Below, in pieces: positions 36,756-47,600 of a stretch of 64,000 nt of DNA (positions are counted from its first letter, which is position 1; the number at the start of each line of letters is the position of its first letter). The position numbers and the translations under genes were made by a program. The stretch lies in assembly GCA_036023115.1 (NCBI GenBank), contig JAYKKT010000073.1, positions 17,732,501 to 17,796,500 on the forward strand, given 5' to 3'. Source of the DNA: Brasenia schreberi. Taxonomy: Eukaryota > Streptophyta > Magnoliopsida > Nymphaeales > Cabombaceae. The notes beneath the pieces were generated by a model. That model was not told the origin of the DNA. It saw only the letters and a program-made list of their open reading frames with translations, and made no database searches.

Positions 36756-39189
36756 TGGTCTTCTTTTGCCTTTCTTTTTTGCTTTAATGTCCAAACTTTC
36801 ATGCACTTTGGCTGGAGATGAGGCATACTACAAATAATATGGGCTAAAAGGTATGTGACATTCCTCCTTTACTACTTTTTCCTATTCATTAGTGAGTGTT
36901 TTGCTCGTTCATTTATTAAAGAATTGGTTATGTTTCTTGATATTTCTTACAAGTTAGAAAACCTATTATATATATATAATTTTTTTATCATAAATAAAAG
37001 TATACCGCTAAATTCACTATATCTCTGCCACCACTATATCAGGGTCAACCGTTAGCAACCCTCCAACCGCTATTGATAACATAGGGTTTAGATAATATGT
37101 TGTTGCATGAATAGGTGATGCAATTGTTTATTCCATCTATTATCAATGATTTTTCACACGGGCACATAATCTCTCTTTTTTCTATTAAAATTATTTTTGA
37201 TGGCTTCTTTTGCCCTATCCATGGCTTCATAAAGGTAGACCATAGATGGTTTCTCCTCGCTATCAGCGAATCTCAAAACCTTCACTAATGGACATCAATA
37301 ATCTAACACATGCATTCCAAAATGTACTCCTTAGTCCTGAGGACTGTCTCGGAAATCTCATTCAACTTTCTGTTTCTTCTGTTCTGAGGCAATTCTGTAA
37401 ATTGTTGCCACTCGTTTGAGGAGAACATTCTCTTCAATGCTTTCTTCAATGCTTGCTTCTTTCTCACAATACTCTGTACAGATAAGATGTTTGTTGCAAA
37501 CCGAGTTGCAGTTGTTCGAAGAAGCTCTGCACCTTCTGTATATCTCCTCATCATACATAAAACAAATGCATGGTTGTAAATGAATTTTGTGATATCTTGG
37601 CAACACTCAGTTGCTACTTTTATTTCATCCATCTCACTAATGTCCTCAAGGATAAGATCTAAAAATGGGCTGCACATGGTGTCTAGTAGAAAGTCTCATA
37701 AGTATCAGCTAACTCATTCCCAGCTGCTTTGTAGTTAGTTGCATTATCTGTAATCAATTGAACTACATTCTCTAGCCCAACCTCGCATATAGCCTTATCA
37801 AATTCTTGTCGTAGGATCTCCGCAGTGTGCTTCTCCTCTAACATGTCTAGAGATCTCAAAAACATAAGTCCTTTAGGACATTAGACAAGAAAGTTTAGCA
37901 AGGTTCTTCCTCTCCTATCTGTCCATCCATCTGCCATGATAATGCAACCTGTCTCCTTCGATGACTTTCTCAAAGTCGAACAGTATTCTTGCACTTTAAT
38001 TACGGTCTTATCTAAGATCTTTCCTCTCAACTTCTGATAGGAGGGCATCTTGTATCATAGACCAATGTTAACAATTACATCTGCCACTACTTGAAAATGA
38101 AAACCATTTATTGCATTAAATGGAATGCATGCATCATAAACCATCTGCCCACTACAAGGTCTGCCTGATCATGCAGTTGTTCTAAAGCCATAGCAACACA
38201 AATTCCAGGTTGAGCACCAGGTGTAGTAGTAGGAGGAAAAAATGAATGTATGCTAGAAGCAGTTCTTCCTCTACTCCTTCCTGAACTTCCTCTTCTTCTA
38301 CCTCCAAAAGTCTTCAACAACCTTCTTTCCTCTGCTAGGTGCTCGTGAACTGTTATTACCCATCTTTGTTCTGACATCTGAAGGCAAACTATCAGTGAAT
38401 CCAAATCCAATATCATCATCATTATCTTCTTTAAACATCCCCAAATCATCCTTTTGTTGTCGCCTCTCTTGTATACTCTCAATCATCTGAAGACATTGCC
38501 ATTTAATACCTTCTGGCAAACTTAGGAGCAACTTATTTTTTAGTCCCTGCTATGTGGTGTTTCAACTGTGAAATTACACCACTAACCACCCTCTCACAAA
38601 ATAAACATCTGATCTTTAATATGGAACCTTCAACTGGTATATCCCATTGCCATGTCGGATTATCAGACTTAGAATGGGACTGTCTATCACCCCTTCCTGT
38701 CATCTCAATTGAGTACTTTAATTCAAACAAAAACCTGAAAATAAAAGCACTTCGTAAATCCTCAATCGTCAAATAACACTCAAATGGAGTGTCTTCCACT
38801 TCATGAATGCAATAAAAATTTTATCGACACACTTAATAACTTCATATTTTGTCTTTCAAAAAAAGAAAAATATAAATAAAACAAAAAAAAACAAATACAA
38901 AGAAAAAAATAAAGAAAAAAGTAAAGAAAAATACTAAAAATATACCCAAATCCGAGTTAGGAGACTTTCACGAACACCGTAGAGCACGTTTTTGGAGCCT
39001 TGAACACCAAGGAGGCCAAGAACCACGCTAGGAGAGCTTGAGGAACTCTTAAGAAACCAAGGAAACCCGCAAAAACGTAGGTTTCCGTTTGGCCAGGGAC
39101 CCTGGGCTCCGTATCGCACGATACAGACCGATAAGTCTTCAATTGCGATACACTATGGTGCGATACGGATAACACTGCACCTAAGGGCA

Positions 39190-40740
39190 ATAGTTTGATA
39201 AGGTGATATCCGATGTTGGGCTAGAGAATATAGTTCAATTAATTACAGATAATGCACCTAACTATAAAGCAGTTGGGAAGGAGTTAGTAGATACTTATGG
39301 GACTTTCTATTGAACACCATGTGCATTCCATTGTTTAGATCTCGTACTTGAGGTTATTGGTGAGATGAATGAGATAAAGGTAGTAAATGGGTGTTGCAAA
39401 GATATCATCAAATTTATCTACAACCATGCTTTATTATGTATAATGAGATGTATAAATGGTGTAGAGCTCTTTTGTACAGCTGCACCTCTGTTTGCAACTA
39501 ATTTTTTATATGTATAGAACATTGTGAAACAAAAGCAAGCCTTGAAGAGAATGTTTTCCTCGTATGAGTCACAATAATTTGTTGAGTTGCCTCAAAATAG
39601 AAGAAATAGAAATTTGAATGAGATTTCAAAGACAGTCTTTAGGAATATATTTTGGAACTCCTGTGTTAGACTATTGAGGATTACATGTCTTTTAGTAAAA
39701 GTTTTTAGATTGGTTGAGAGCGAGGAGAAACCATTTATAAGCTCTCTTTATTAAAGCCATGAATAGAGCAAAAGAAGCCATTAGAAGCAATTTCAATGGA
39801 AGAAAGAGAGATTATGTGGCCGTGTGGAATATTATAGATAACAAATGGAACAAACAATTGCATCAACCTATTCATGCAATAACTTATTACCTAAACCCAT
39901 TATTCAGGTATTATGAAAGCTTTAAAAGTGGCGGTGAGATAAACCAAGGTATCATTGATTGTATACACAGATTGATCCCTGATGAGAGTAGAGCATATGC
40001 TATACATCGAGAGATGGAGATCTACGATAATGCTCTTCACTTGATGGGCTTGCATGTAGTCAATCACAACCTCACTAATATGCACCCAGGTAATAAGTTT
40101 ATCTTAATAATCAAGTTTCGTAAATCTTATATTTATTGTAGATTAAATTCTTGATGTTTTTTTTCTATTAAATGTTTGGTGGAATAGGTTTGGAAGTGAT
40201 TGCTCAAACTTTAGAGATTTTGCAGTAAGAGTTCTGTCAAACTTGTAGTACAACGGGTTGTAAAAGGAATTGAAGTGTTTTTTAACACATCTACACAAAA
40301 AAGTACAAAAGGTTGTTCATAAGCGGCTTAATGACTTAGTTTTCATCCGTTATAACATGTGTCTCTGACAAAGATAATCTTGTATCATTTACTTCTTAAA
40401 TATTCAATTCAATTTTTATTTTACTTAAATTGTTAATGTTATTTACCAATTACTTTTATTTCTTTTTAGCAGGCAATTAAAAAAGTTAAATAGAAAAGAA
40501 AACCAATTTGATCCAAAGTTTGGATAATTTTGATATATTAGAGGAGTGAATTATGGAAGATAATGAAGCAAATGCACTCCTAACTGAAGAAAACATTGCA
40601 TGGATTAATTTGGAAGGAGCGCAACAACAATATCATCAAGGGGATGATGATTTTGATTTTGAAGAAGAAGGTGGTGAGGATCTTCACTAAGGAAACGAGG
40701 AAGATTATTTACTTGATTATCATGATTATAATGTGTAAAT
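39190..40740 (+). pseudogene. hAT transposase, 5'-truncated decayed copy (plus strand)
   Basis: This is a diverged homologue of the minus-strand transposase in the opposite orientation. It reads GLENIVQLITDNAPNYKAVG at about 39216 onward, then a stop replacing the W of the FYWTPC motif, then FHCLDLVLEVIGEMNEIKVV. The C-terminal dimerisation part near 40210-40370 is full of stops, and a ruined acidic tail runs to about 40738. It lacks the zinc finger and first half. It ends with terminal sequence at 41010. Confidence 0.82.
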
Positions 40741-42039
40741 GTATTTTTTTCAATTATGAAAGTTGTATTTTTTTTTAAGGATGTCATGTACTGCTTCAAA
40801 ATATGTAATTCCTTTTTCAATTATTGAATGGAGAATGATGAATATGTACTAATTTTTTGTATTATATGAATTCTTTGTAATTATCGTATTTTTTTGTTTT
40901 TTTATTTTTAGCAATTTTTTAGTATTAAATTAAGATACGGGATACACATCGTATCATATCGTATTGTGGATCAAAACAATACATAATATGATACGCATCG
41001 AACAACATTGAACCAAAGTATCCTAACAAAGATAAATTTCTGCATATTTCCTTCTAACAATATAGCAGAAATCCAATTGATAGGAGAGACTGAGAAAAGT
41101 GTAGTTAGATCATTGAACATGGTTTACTTTTTCCAAAAGTAAAGGAACCCAGTTTAAGCTTTATGTTGATTTTGTCATATCATAATGCAAGTTGGAGCAT
41201 TTGAAAGTGCTCAAATGGCATGCTACGTGGAAATGTAAACATGAAGAGTACATCATGTAAAATGGCTCATGGTTATGCACGTGTAGTTAAACATTTTTTT
41301 GCTGCATGAAACTTGGTGTCTACCCTGATAATTGAAGCTGAAATAGGTTAGTCCAGTGACAATTTGGTGTTTTCATATAGATGAGATATTTTCCGAAGTT
41401 GACAGAACCATTTCAGTGCTCAAATTCTGTGAATGCGCTCTTCTCATCATTTAAATGTGGTACCCATCGATACTGTATCTGACAAAGGAGATAGTGCTTG
41501 TTTGGCTGCCTCCAAAACATTTGACATGCTGATTTAATTAACATTTAGATGATTTAGTTAGCCATGAGATTGTGGGCACCGACAACTATCTTCCAACTAG
41601 GTTATAAAAACCCTTGTTACAATTTGGATCTCTCTCTTGATCTTTTCTTAAGTCCCAACCCAAAGGAGACATCCTTATGTACATGGACTACTGAAGGTGT
41701 GTTTCCTGGCAATGTGAAGTTCTGCACGTTAGAATTGGTTTCTGACTTTGTACAAGATGGTATTGCAACATAGGTGCTTCAAGAGAAGTGTTCAACTTTG
41801 TAAAGGAAATTTCTGCTTGTAGTGTTTGAGGTTCCACCACTACTTTCTCTCGTTGTGCTTGTTTCTAGCAAGAAGAAAAAGGTCATTTTCCATAAAAAAA
41901 GAAGAAGCTGATGTTCTTTCATGCTCAGCTGAGCAAAGAGAGCCAAGAACTGTTTATCAGGATTAGTGCGTTCGTATATGTAAAGATGCTTTCCAGAAAG
42001 CTACTTAAGGTTGAACTCAACAACTATTAAGAATTTGAT

Positions 42040-42075
42040 GTAGCAGATCCCACCTAATGTAGGAAAAGGAGTAGT
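42040..42075 (+). mobile_element. RTE LINE 3' end fragment
   Basis: GATCCCACCTAATGTAGG followed by AAAAGGAGTAG matches the last bases of the RTE copies (GACCC..CTAGTA..GGAAAAGGCTTAG). Only the 3' tip remains, lying in XCT intron 9. Confidence 0.5.
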
Positions 42076-43254
42076 TTTGCTTTGGTATTTGGAAGCTTTT
42101 TTAAGTTCAAACTCTGCAAGAGACTATTTAGATTATCATATAATAATGTGCATGCTTTGTACGTGGTTTCAGGGCAACCAAGTTATGCCCAAGTTATTCT
42201 ATCGACTCTTGTTGAAAGATTTTGTTGAGGATTTACATGTTTTAATGATTGTCTGGTTAATGCGTGCCTGCACAAGTTCTTCATTGCGGTTCCTGACCGA
42301 TTTGCCTGGTTGTGGATTCTGTTTTACAGCTTTTCCACTTTGATGTTCATGAAGATGTTAGAACGATTGCGGATGCCACCATAGAAAAGGATGAGGTGCG
42401 TTCTCTTAAGTGTTCATTTCTGCACTCTTCACGGAGATCATGTTCTTTCCTTACACGTATTTCAACAGTCCCATGCCGGAAAAGTGGTTGAAAGGCACTG
42501 GTATGAGAGGAACAAACATATTTTCCCTTCTTCGAGATGGGAGGTATTTCATCAGCTCCAGATTTTTCTTCGTTGAACTCGCCCTGTGGCAATATAAACA
42601 GCATTCAATATGGTTAAAAAGAGGAAGTGGGATTTGTGCACTGCAACACGCCTCCCTCTACCCTCAGCCACCTTCCTCCACTTTTTTCCGCCTCCCACCT
42701 CTACCCTCAGCTACCTTCCTCTACTTCTTTTGCTCCTTTTCTTGCAGTGGTCTGGGCGTGTTTCACATGGTTCTACCGTGGACAGCCTCTATCTACCATC
42801 TTTCATCGGCCAAAACCATCCTCCATAGTTTTGGCTGAGGAGGAGCGGTTTTGGTTGGCAGAAGGCAAAAGTCGGTGGTTGAAGCCATAGAATTATGCCG
42901 AAACCTTAAAAGATAAGGGATTGGGCACAGATATACACATATACATGTATATGAGAGAGATATGGCATGAGGACCGTATCGGTGATGGCAGCAGTGGTTG
43001 GTAACTTGGTGTCATAAAATAGGTAAACGAGGATGTGCAGAGGTTGATTCGGGTGGGAGAAGCTGGTGGTATTTGGCAGTCCGCAGTATGTAGTGCGCCT
43101 GTCCCACTTCCTCTGCTTCATAAACGATTTTATTTTACTACCAGCATGGTAAGTGTTTGAATCTTTTGTTCTTTGTTGTCTCTGATGTTTCTTCTGGTTT
43201 CAGATATATGACCCGACGAAAAAACGGGAGCAGTATACCATCCATGGGGATTGA

Positions 43255-44633
43255 CGTCTCTCTGCCCTTTCACTTGCATGTTTCAATTAGTTCCTGCTTG
43301 GTCGTGAATACATCTTGTACCTCCTCACATCGATCTCTTTAGTCTTGACATATGAACTACAGTAGTGATAATTTGTATGTTTGTTTGCTCTTAATTTAGT
43401 GGTATTCGAACCATTAACAGGAATAGTTTTCTTTTTTATATTTCTTAGCTTTCTTTTCTAGTGTTTTTTTTTTTGTGGCAAGAGGAGGCCGAAGCCTAAC
43501 ACACCCACACATGCACCCTCTGGGAGTCGAACTCCTCACCAGCAGCGGTGCTAAATCGCCCTGCCTTTTCTAGTGGTGTTTCAAGTGATACCCTGGTCTG
43601 CGAAGCTGGTTCAGGTACATAGACTTGGAAATGGCCGGTGCCAAGTAAACCGGGACGCTGACGAACTTTTCAGTTGACCCGGCCCCCCAGCCAGGAGATC
43701 CGTGGAGCAGCGCTTTATGTTATTCTTTGGAAGCAATTCATACTAAATATGCTTACCTAATCCACCTCTGAATCGATTTATCAAATAAGACATGAATGAA
43801 CAAAGTCATCAAGAAAAGGCACGGACCTTTTGGATGTGTTTGGTTGCAAGGCCAGGCATGTAGGACAGTTGTAGGCCCAGTTCCAGCGTCCTAAATGAGT
43901 AAATAAAGAGGTCTCATGACCCTGCTTTGATGGAAATGGGTAAACCCCGGTTCTAGGTCTGATCTCAACTTCTGTTTGACCTTTACGATTCCATCTGATT
44001 CGTAGACCGATTTGATTCTGGCTGGAATCTAGCTTAGCTTGCTCCGTAGCATGAAGTCTAGATGGTTACCTAGCTCATAGGGTTTGAGAATGTAAGGTCA
44101 AACACCTACCCATCCTTGAGAAAGGCAGTTAAAAAGTCTTTCGTTATAAGGCTTGGGCTTACGGAACTGGAACTGGAATTGTAGACCCAATTCATCTTAT
44201 AATCAAACGTGAGCCTCATCACGTAGTAAAAAGCAGGGTTGTCCTCCGGTTTTACTTGATTATGAGAGGCCCACCAACAGGGGTGGGCCATTGGAACTGG
44301 GACTGCAGCGAGAGCTCTGGGAACATCCATCCCCAACCATGAGGGCGGAGTGGAACTCGTGACCTCTTAACTGAACTTTTGGGTTGACCCCTTAACCAGG
44401 AGAATCGTGGCTCGCCTTTCTGATGCATTTTATTTTATTTGCATATCTTATTACTCGTGAGTTTTGCATCACCAAACATTGTAGGAAGGGGAAAAGAAAA
44501 TCACATTTAAAATATTTAAAGAGAGTGCCGTAAGGAGAAATGTGGAAATCCGGGTACGAATAGCGCGCTGGTCAGAGCGTGTTTGAGGCCGTAGTGAAGA
44601 CTGGTCGCTGGTCAGAGCGTAAGAGGTCGTCCA
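43255..44633. other. Spacer between XCT and TRAP-alpha
   Basis: It contains the XCT 3' flank, a SINE (43464-43564) and unassigned sequence with tRNA-like fragments (for example GGAACTCGTGACCTCTTAAC near 44351). The TRAP-alpha 5' flank holds a short direct repeat, CTGGTCAGAGCGT at about 44568 and CGCTGGTCAGAGCGT at 44606-44620, just before the start codon. Confidence 0.5.
43464..43564 (-). mobile_element. tRNA-derived SINE with perfect 11 bp target duplication
   Basis: On the minus strand it reads GGCAGGGCGATTTAGCACC, then GAGGAGTTCGACTCCCAGAG (B box), then TGTGTTAGGCTTCGGCCTCC, then CTTGCCAC and an A-rich tail (poly-T on the plus strand). CTTTTCTAGTG flanks both sides (43453-43463 and 43565-43575). 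It is the same family as 31076-31194. Confidence 0.9.
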
Positions 44634-47600
44634 ATGGCGTTCGATCGGCGTCTATGCGGTATCCTTCTCGCGGTTTTCCTCTTCCTCTCCGCGTTCCTGA
44701 AAGGTAACCCTTCACTCCGATATCTCTCTATCTGACGAGGTTTGTCTCTTCTTCTCGTCTATTAATTTTTTTTCTCAGTTTTTGGTGATTTTTATAGCTT
44801 TTCTTTCTCCAGAATGTTAGATCTCAACCGTTAGAATCGGCGGAGAGAAAGTTTTCGTGAGGAAATTTCTTTTCCGATCGAGAAAGTGCCAATTCGGTCG
44901 AATTATGCTTGTTTTCTGTGCATATTGGGATTGATTCTCATCTGAATGTCGCTATGAGCACGTGATAATCGATTTGGGAATAAATCTTGGGATTGAAATA
45001 GAGAAACGCTAGGATTTTTGTGTTCGGTTGTGTATTGGGGAAGTTTTGGTCTCTTGATGGAGAAACTCGTTTAGCTTTTGGTTCGATCTGGGATCTGTCG
45101 TAGTATATGATTGTGTGAAGAATCATACTTTTAACAAAGTTGGTTTAGGTCAAACTGGGATGGCTGCACAGTGTCAAGATATCGAGTACCGAGTCCAAGC
45201 GAATATCCGGAGGTGGAAATATTCTTCTGTGGCTGCTGATCTTTTCCGCTTCGAAATCTGTCTTGCGCTCGTGATGATGTGGGCATATGTCTATAGAGAT
45301 GATATCCATGTTGTTTCTGTGGCTTCGGAAATGATTCTCTTGGACGTAATTGGTTTAAGTTCCTTTACCATAATCGGAATTGGACGTTGTAATGCAAAAT
45401 GTTGTGAATTTATCTAAATGGTTACTTGCGCACTTCTATAGTTCATAATTAGTAGGGAGAAGTGCGGAATTTACAGCATTCATTCTCGTGATCCTATTTG
45501 TGAAAGGTATGCGAGCTATTCTGAGCAGTAGAATATGACATCTAAGTCGCCTATAGTTAAAAGTGCCTGCCATAGGTTCGGTACTACTGTCAATAGTTAC
45601 ATAAAAAGCACCTCATATATGTCATGTAATAATTGTGAATGATGGATAGCTTAGTAAAATGTTACTTGAGGCTGATCGTTAGTGCAGTAAATGTGAAAAT
45701 TTTGGTTGTTCATAGTTTTTGCGTGGATAAGTGATTGTGTTGTTTCCGGAACAGCAAAATAATGAGCCCATTGCTTCACTAAGGGCACTCCTTCTAAAGG
45801 CGCCAGTTGCAGATTTTTTAAAAGAACATAAAGGGCAAATTAGATGTGGAATTCCATGAAAGTTATTTGAGAAGTAAAATCTTTTTCTTTTGATTATCTT
45901 GCACCTATTTCTGCTTTATGATGTAGATCAACAGAATCAAAATTTTGAGACTTTTTGGCATCTTAGCTTCTTTAGTGGGGAAGTGAATAAGAAAATCCCA
46001 TGAAGGCCTCCTGTCACCAACTTTTGTCACTGATTTTTGTTCCATATGGTGTCCTTTACATTGGTGGAACTTGTGCAGTGTCTGTATTTAAGTTATTTAT
46101 TTATTTATTTTAGTTGCCCGGTGCCAAGTTGATCCTGAAACTGTTGGGAGTGAAGTTGTGGACGAAGGTGACCTTGGGATTGTTGGTGAAGATATCGAGG
46201 AATCTTCTGAGCCTGTTTATGGTCCAGCTCCTGGAGTAGATACCATATGCTTGTTCCCTAAGAATCCTGGGCGAAGTCAGTTATTTTGTCCCTTTTCTTG
46301 GTCATTGAATTTTTCTCAAGAAGTTCCGAAACTGAAAGAACTCCACATTATTAACACGATTCCAAATTGCAGTTGTTACAGCAGGTGAAGAAACTGAATT
46401 ACTAGTTGGCCTGAATAATGGAGGTATCATCCTATATCCTGCTTCTTTTCTTCTTCTTTTTTGTATTCATCTGCTACAGAATGAAACTGGTACCATACAG
46501 ACTTCCTATTTGATGACATGCATACTTGTAATTAAACTAGAAGGGGATAAGTTTTCACTTCTTACGTGCTATTTCTAGACATTCATCCATTATTTTGGTT
46601 CTCTTCTTCACTTATTCTTTTTCTGATGAGCTGTTCTTCTAGTTTAATCCAGATCATATCCTACACTATTGCTAGCTGAAAATCGCCTCTGCTTTACCAT
46701 TTAGAAGACTCAAGGGACTTATGTCAGATTCATTTAACCACTGGAAACAAAAGGACTGTGTTTGAATAAAAGAATCCTTCTTAAGTTTATTCTTTCGAAA
46801 ACATATTGAACAAATGCAATATCCTCGTCGAAGTCAAGTATAAATCTCATTTCCATTTCAAAAAGAAATATTGGAGCACATCTCATTTGCTTTTCCTTAT
46901 GAAAACTCTAGGTATTGTAAAAAGATTATATTAGATAGATTTGCAAATCCGGAGCTGTCTCTATCTCATATGGCTTGTACTTCTCCTGATTATCACTTTT
47001 CAACTTTTTCATAGCTGTTAGTGTGTCAGTTAGCTGGCAGACAGTTTTTGTCAATGCCTAGATTTTCTTTCCTGATATGTTTGCTTGATTTATTATTGTT
47101 TTGCAAAACAATGTGTCTGTGTGGGTACCCCTCAGCATGTGTTAGCTTTAGAATGTAGTGCATTTATTGCAGAGAATTGTCCTTTCCCTCCCTAATCAAT
47201 CTTCCTCTTTTTCATGATTTAATTTCTGATGCAAATTTACAGGTGAGGGAACTTTGAATGTTCATGCAATAAGAGCCAGCATTCATCTTCCTTTCGATCA
47301 CAAGTATTTTGTGCAAAATCTGACACTGCAGGTAAATTTTCATTGGCTGTTCAAACTTCTTCAGTATGTCACACTCATAAATCAGCTGGAAAGAACTTTA
47401 ACGTATCACTAAAACTTCACAAAAATAAGGCACTATTCTGAAAAGCATATGATGGTGAAAGCACATGCTTTTACCTATATTTCTCTCTCTTCCTTTTTTC
47501 TCTAAATCCGTTATTTTCTATCATTTCAGGAGTTTTATAATGCATCAGTTCCAACGGCTGTTCAGGCTACATTTTCTTACTTATATTCTGTACACAAATA

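Larger units (their letters stand above)
35438..37084. mobile_element. Non-autonomous hAT with perfect 8 bp TSD and captured exon-like sequence
   Basis: The termini are a perfect 17 bp inverted repeat (CTATGTTATCAATAGCG at 35438-35454, its complement at 37068-37084). The flanking GGTTTAGA at 35430-35437 and 37085-37092 is a perfect 8 bp target duplication, the hAT signature. No transposase is inside. Instead there is a C/T-rich, 5' UTR-like segment (about 35640-35855) ending at a donor (CAG|GTATGG). Exon-like 36065-36151 follows, with TAG|ACA and AAG|GTG borders and 29 open codons (TTSDLLNQQLESNFSVLLKE, then EDAIRTTVK). A second piece starts at 36246 (KLA, TAG, LKESQVKCRQMAGQF), and a frame from 36318 reads FPLRLPKELDMVELLDRIIK. 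These look like exons of a host gene I cannot identify, as in Pack-type elements. It is inserted in the older hAT transposase. Confidence 0.88.
34573..38799 (-). pseudogene. hAT transposase, interrupted and decayed copy (minus strand)
   Basis: Pieces in order: a BED-type zinc finger (TWQWDIPVEG, then RCLFCERVV, then QLKHHIAGT) at 38533-38799; a low-complexity linker (38298-38531); the DUF659 segment with MADGWTDRRGRTLLNF, a stop, then MFLRSLDMLEEKHTAEILRQ and QLITDNATNYKAAGNELADT (about 37683-37950); the following segment at 37303-37677; and the hAT C-terminal dimerisation region (VVKVLNQTCSATGCERNWSV, KKRNRLDHKRMNDLVFIRCN) at 34947-35171. A probable small intron is followed by an acidic tail ending at 34573. 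A TAA in the DUF659 part and the 1.65 kb insertion at 35438 break the frame. The long preserved frames suggest fairly recent loss of function. Confidence 0.88.
34150..41010. mobile_element. Inverted hAT composite in XCT intron 9
   Basis: Both outer ends carry the same type of terminus (CAATGTTGT rightward at 34150 and its complement ACAACATTG ending at 41010) and subterminal CGTATCGTAT words. A third terminus of the opposite type (CGGATAACACTG) ends at 39176. The arrangement is a complete minus-strand hAT (34150-39176, 3' end at left) joined to a plus-strand copy lacking its 5' part (39177-41010). The two outer ends are therefore both 3' ends. TTGAACCAA is found at both borders (34144-34152 and 41008-41016) and overlaps the termini, so an 8 bp target duplication is possible but not proven. 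A second hAT is nested at 35438-37084. Confidence 0.8.
30279..43254 (+). pseudogene. XCT: XAP5 CIRCADIAN TIMEKEEPER gene, exons present but disrupted
   Basis: XCT is a conserved nuclear XAP5-family protein involved in clock timing, splicing and small-RNA pathways in plants. Exons, by family match: 30279-30449, 32210-32275, 32460-32524, 32651-32763, 33194-33262, 33385-33461, 33545-33605, 33707-33838, 33943-33996, 42330-42395, 42469-42543 and 43204-43254. Exons 1-4 (MAGMGDGYVGTAQDAVKIRR through RKKRRVKSNTRFSFAEE) and 9-12 (SFYELIINKARGKSGP to TIHGD-stop) are clean. Four faults lie between: joining exons 4 and 5 creates TAA; exon 5 has lost one base between LGK and PTVET; exon 7 has TAA at 33571-33573 and a one-base deficit before GHRRVIQ; and exon 8 is preceded by TG instead of AG at 33705-33706. 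Intron 9 (8.3 kb) carries a hAT composite. Either this is a recently dead copy or the sequence has local errors; I favour decay. Confidence 0.85.

Noticed and set aside
34144..41016. TTGAACCAA at both borders as a proven target duplication of the hAT composite
   Set aside because: It overlaps the terminal bases, so the exact 8 bp cannot be separated from the inverted ends; kept only as a possibility.
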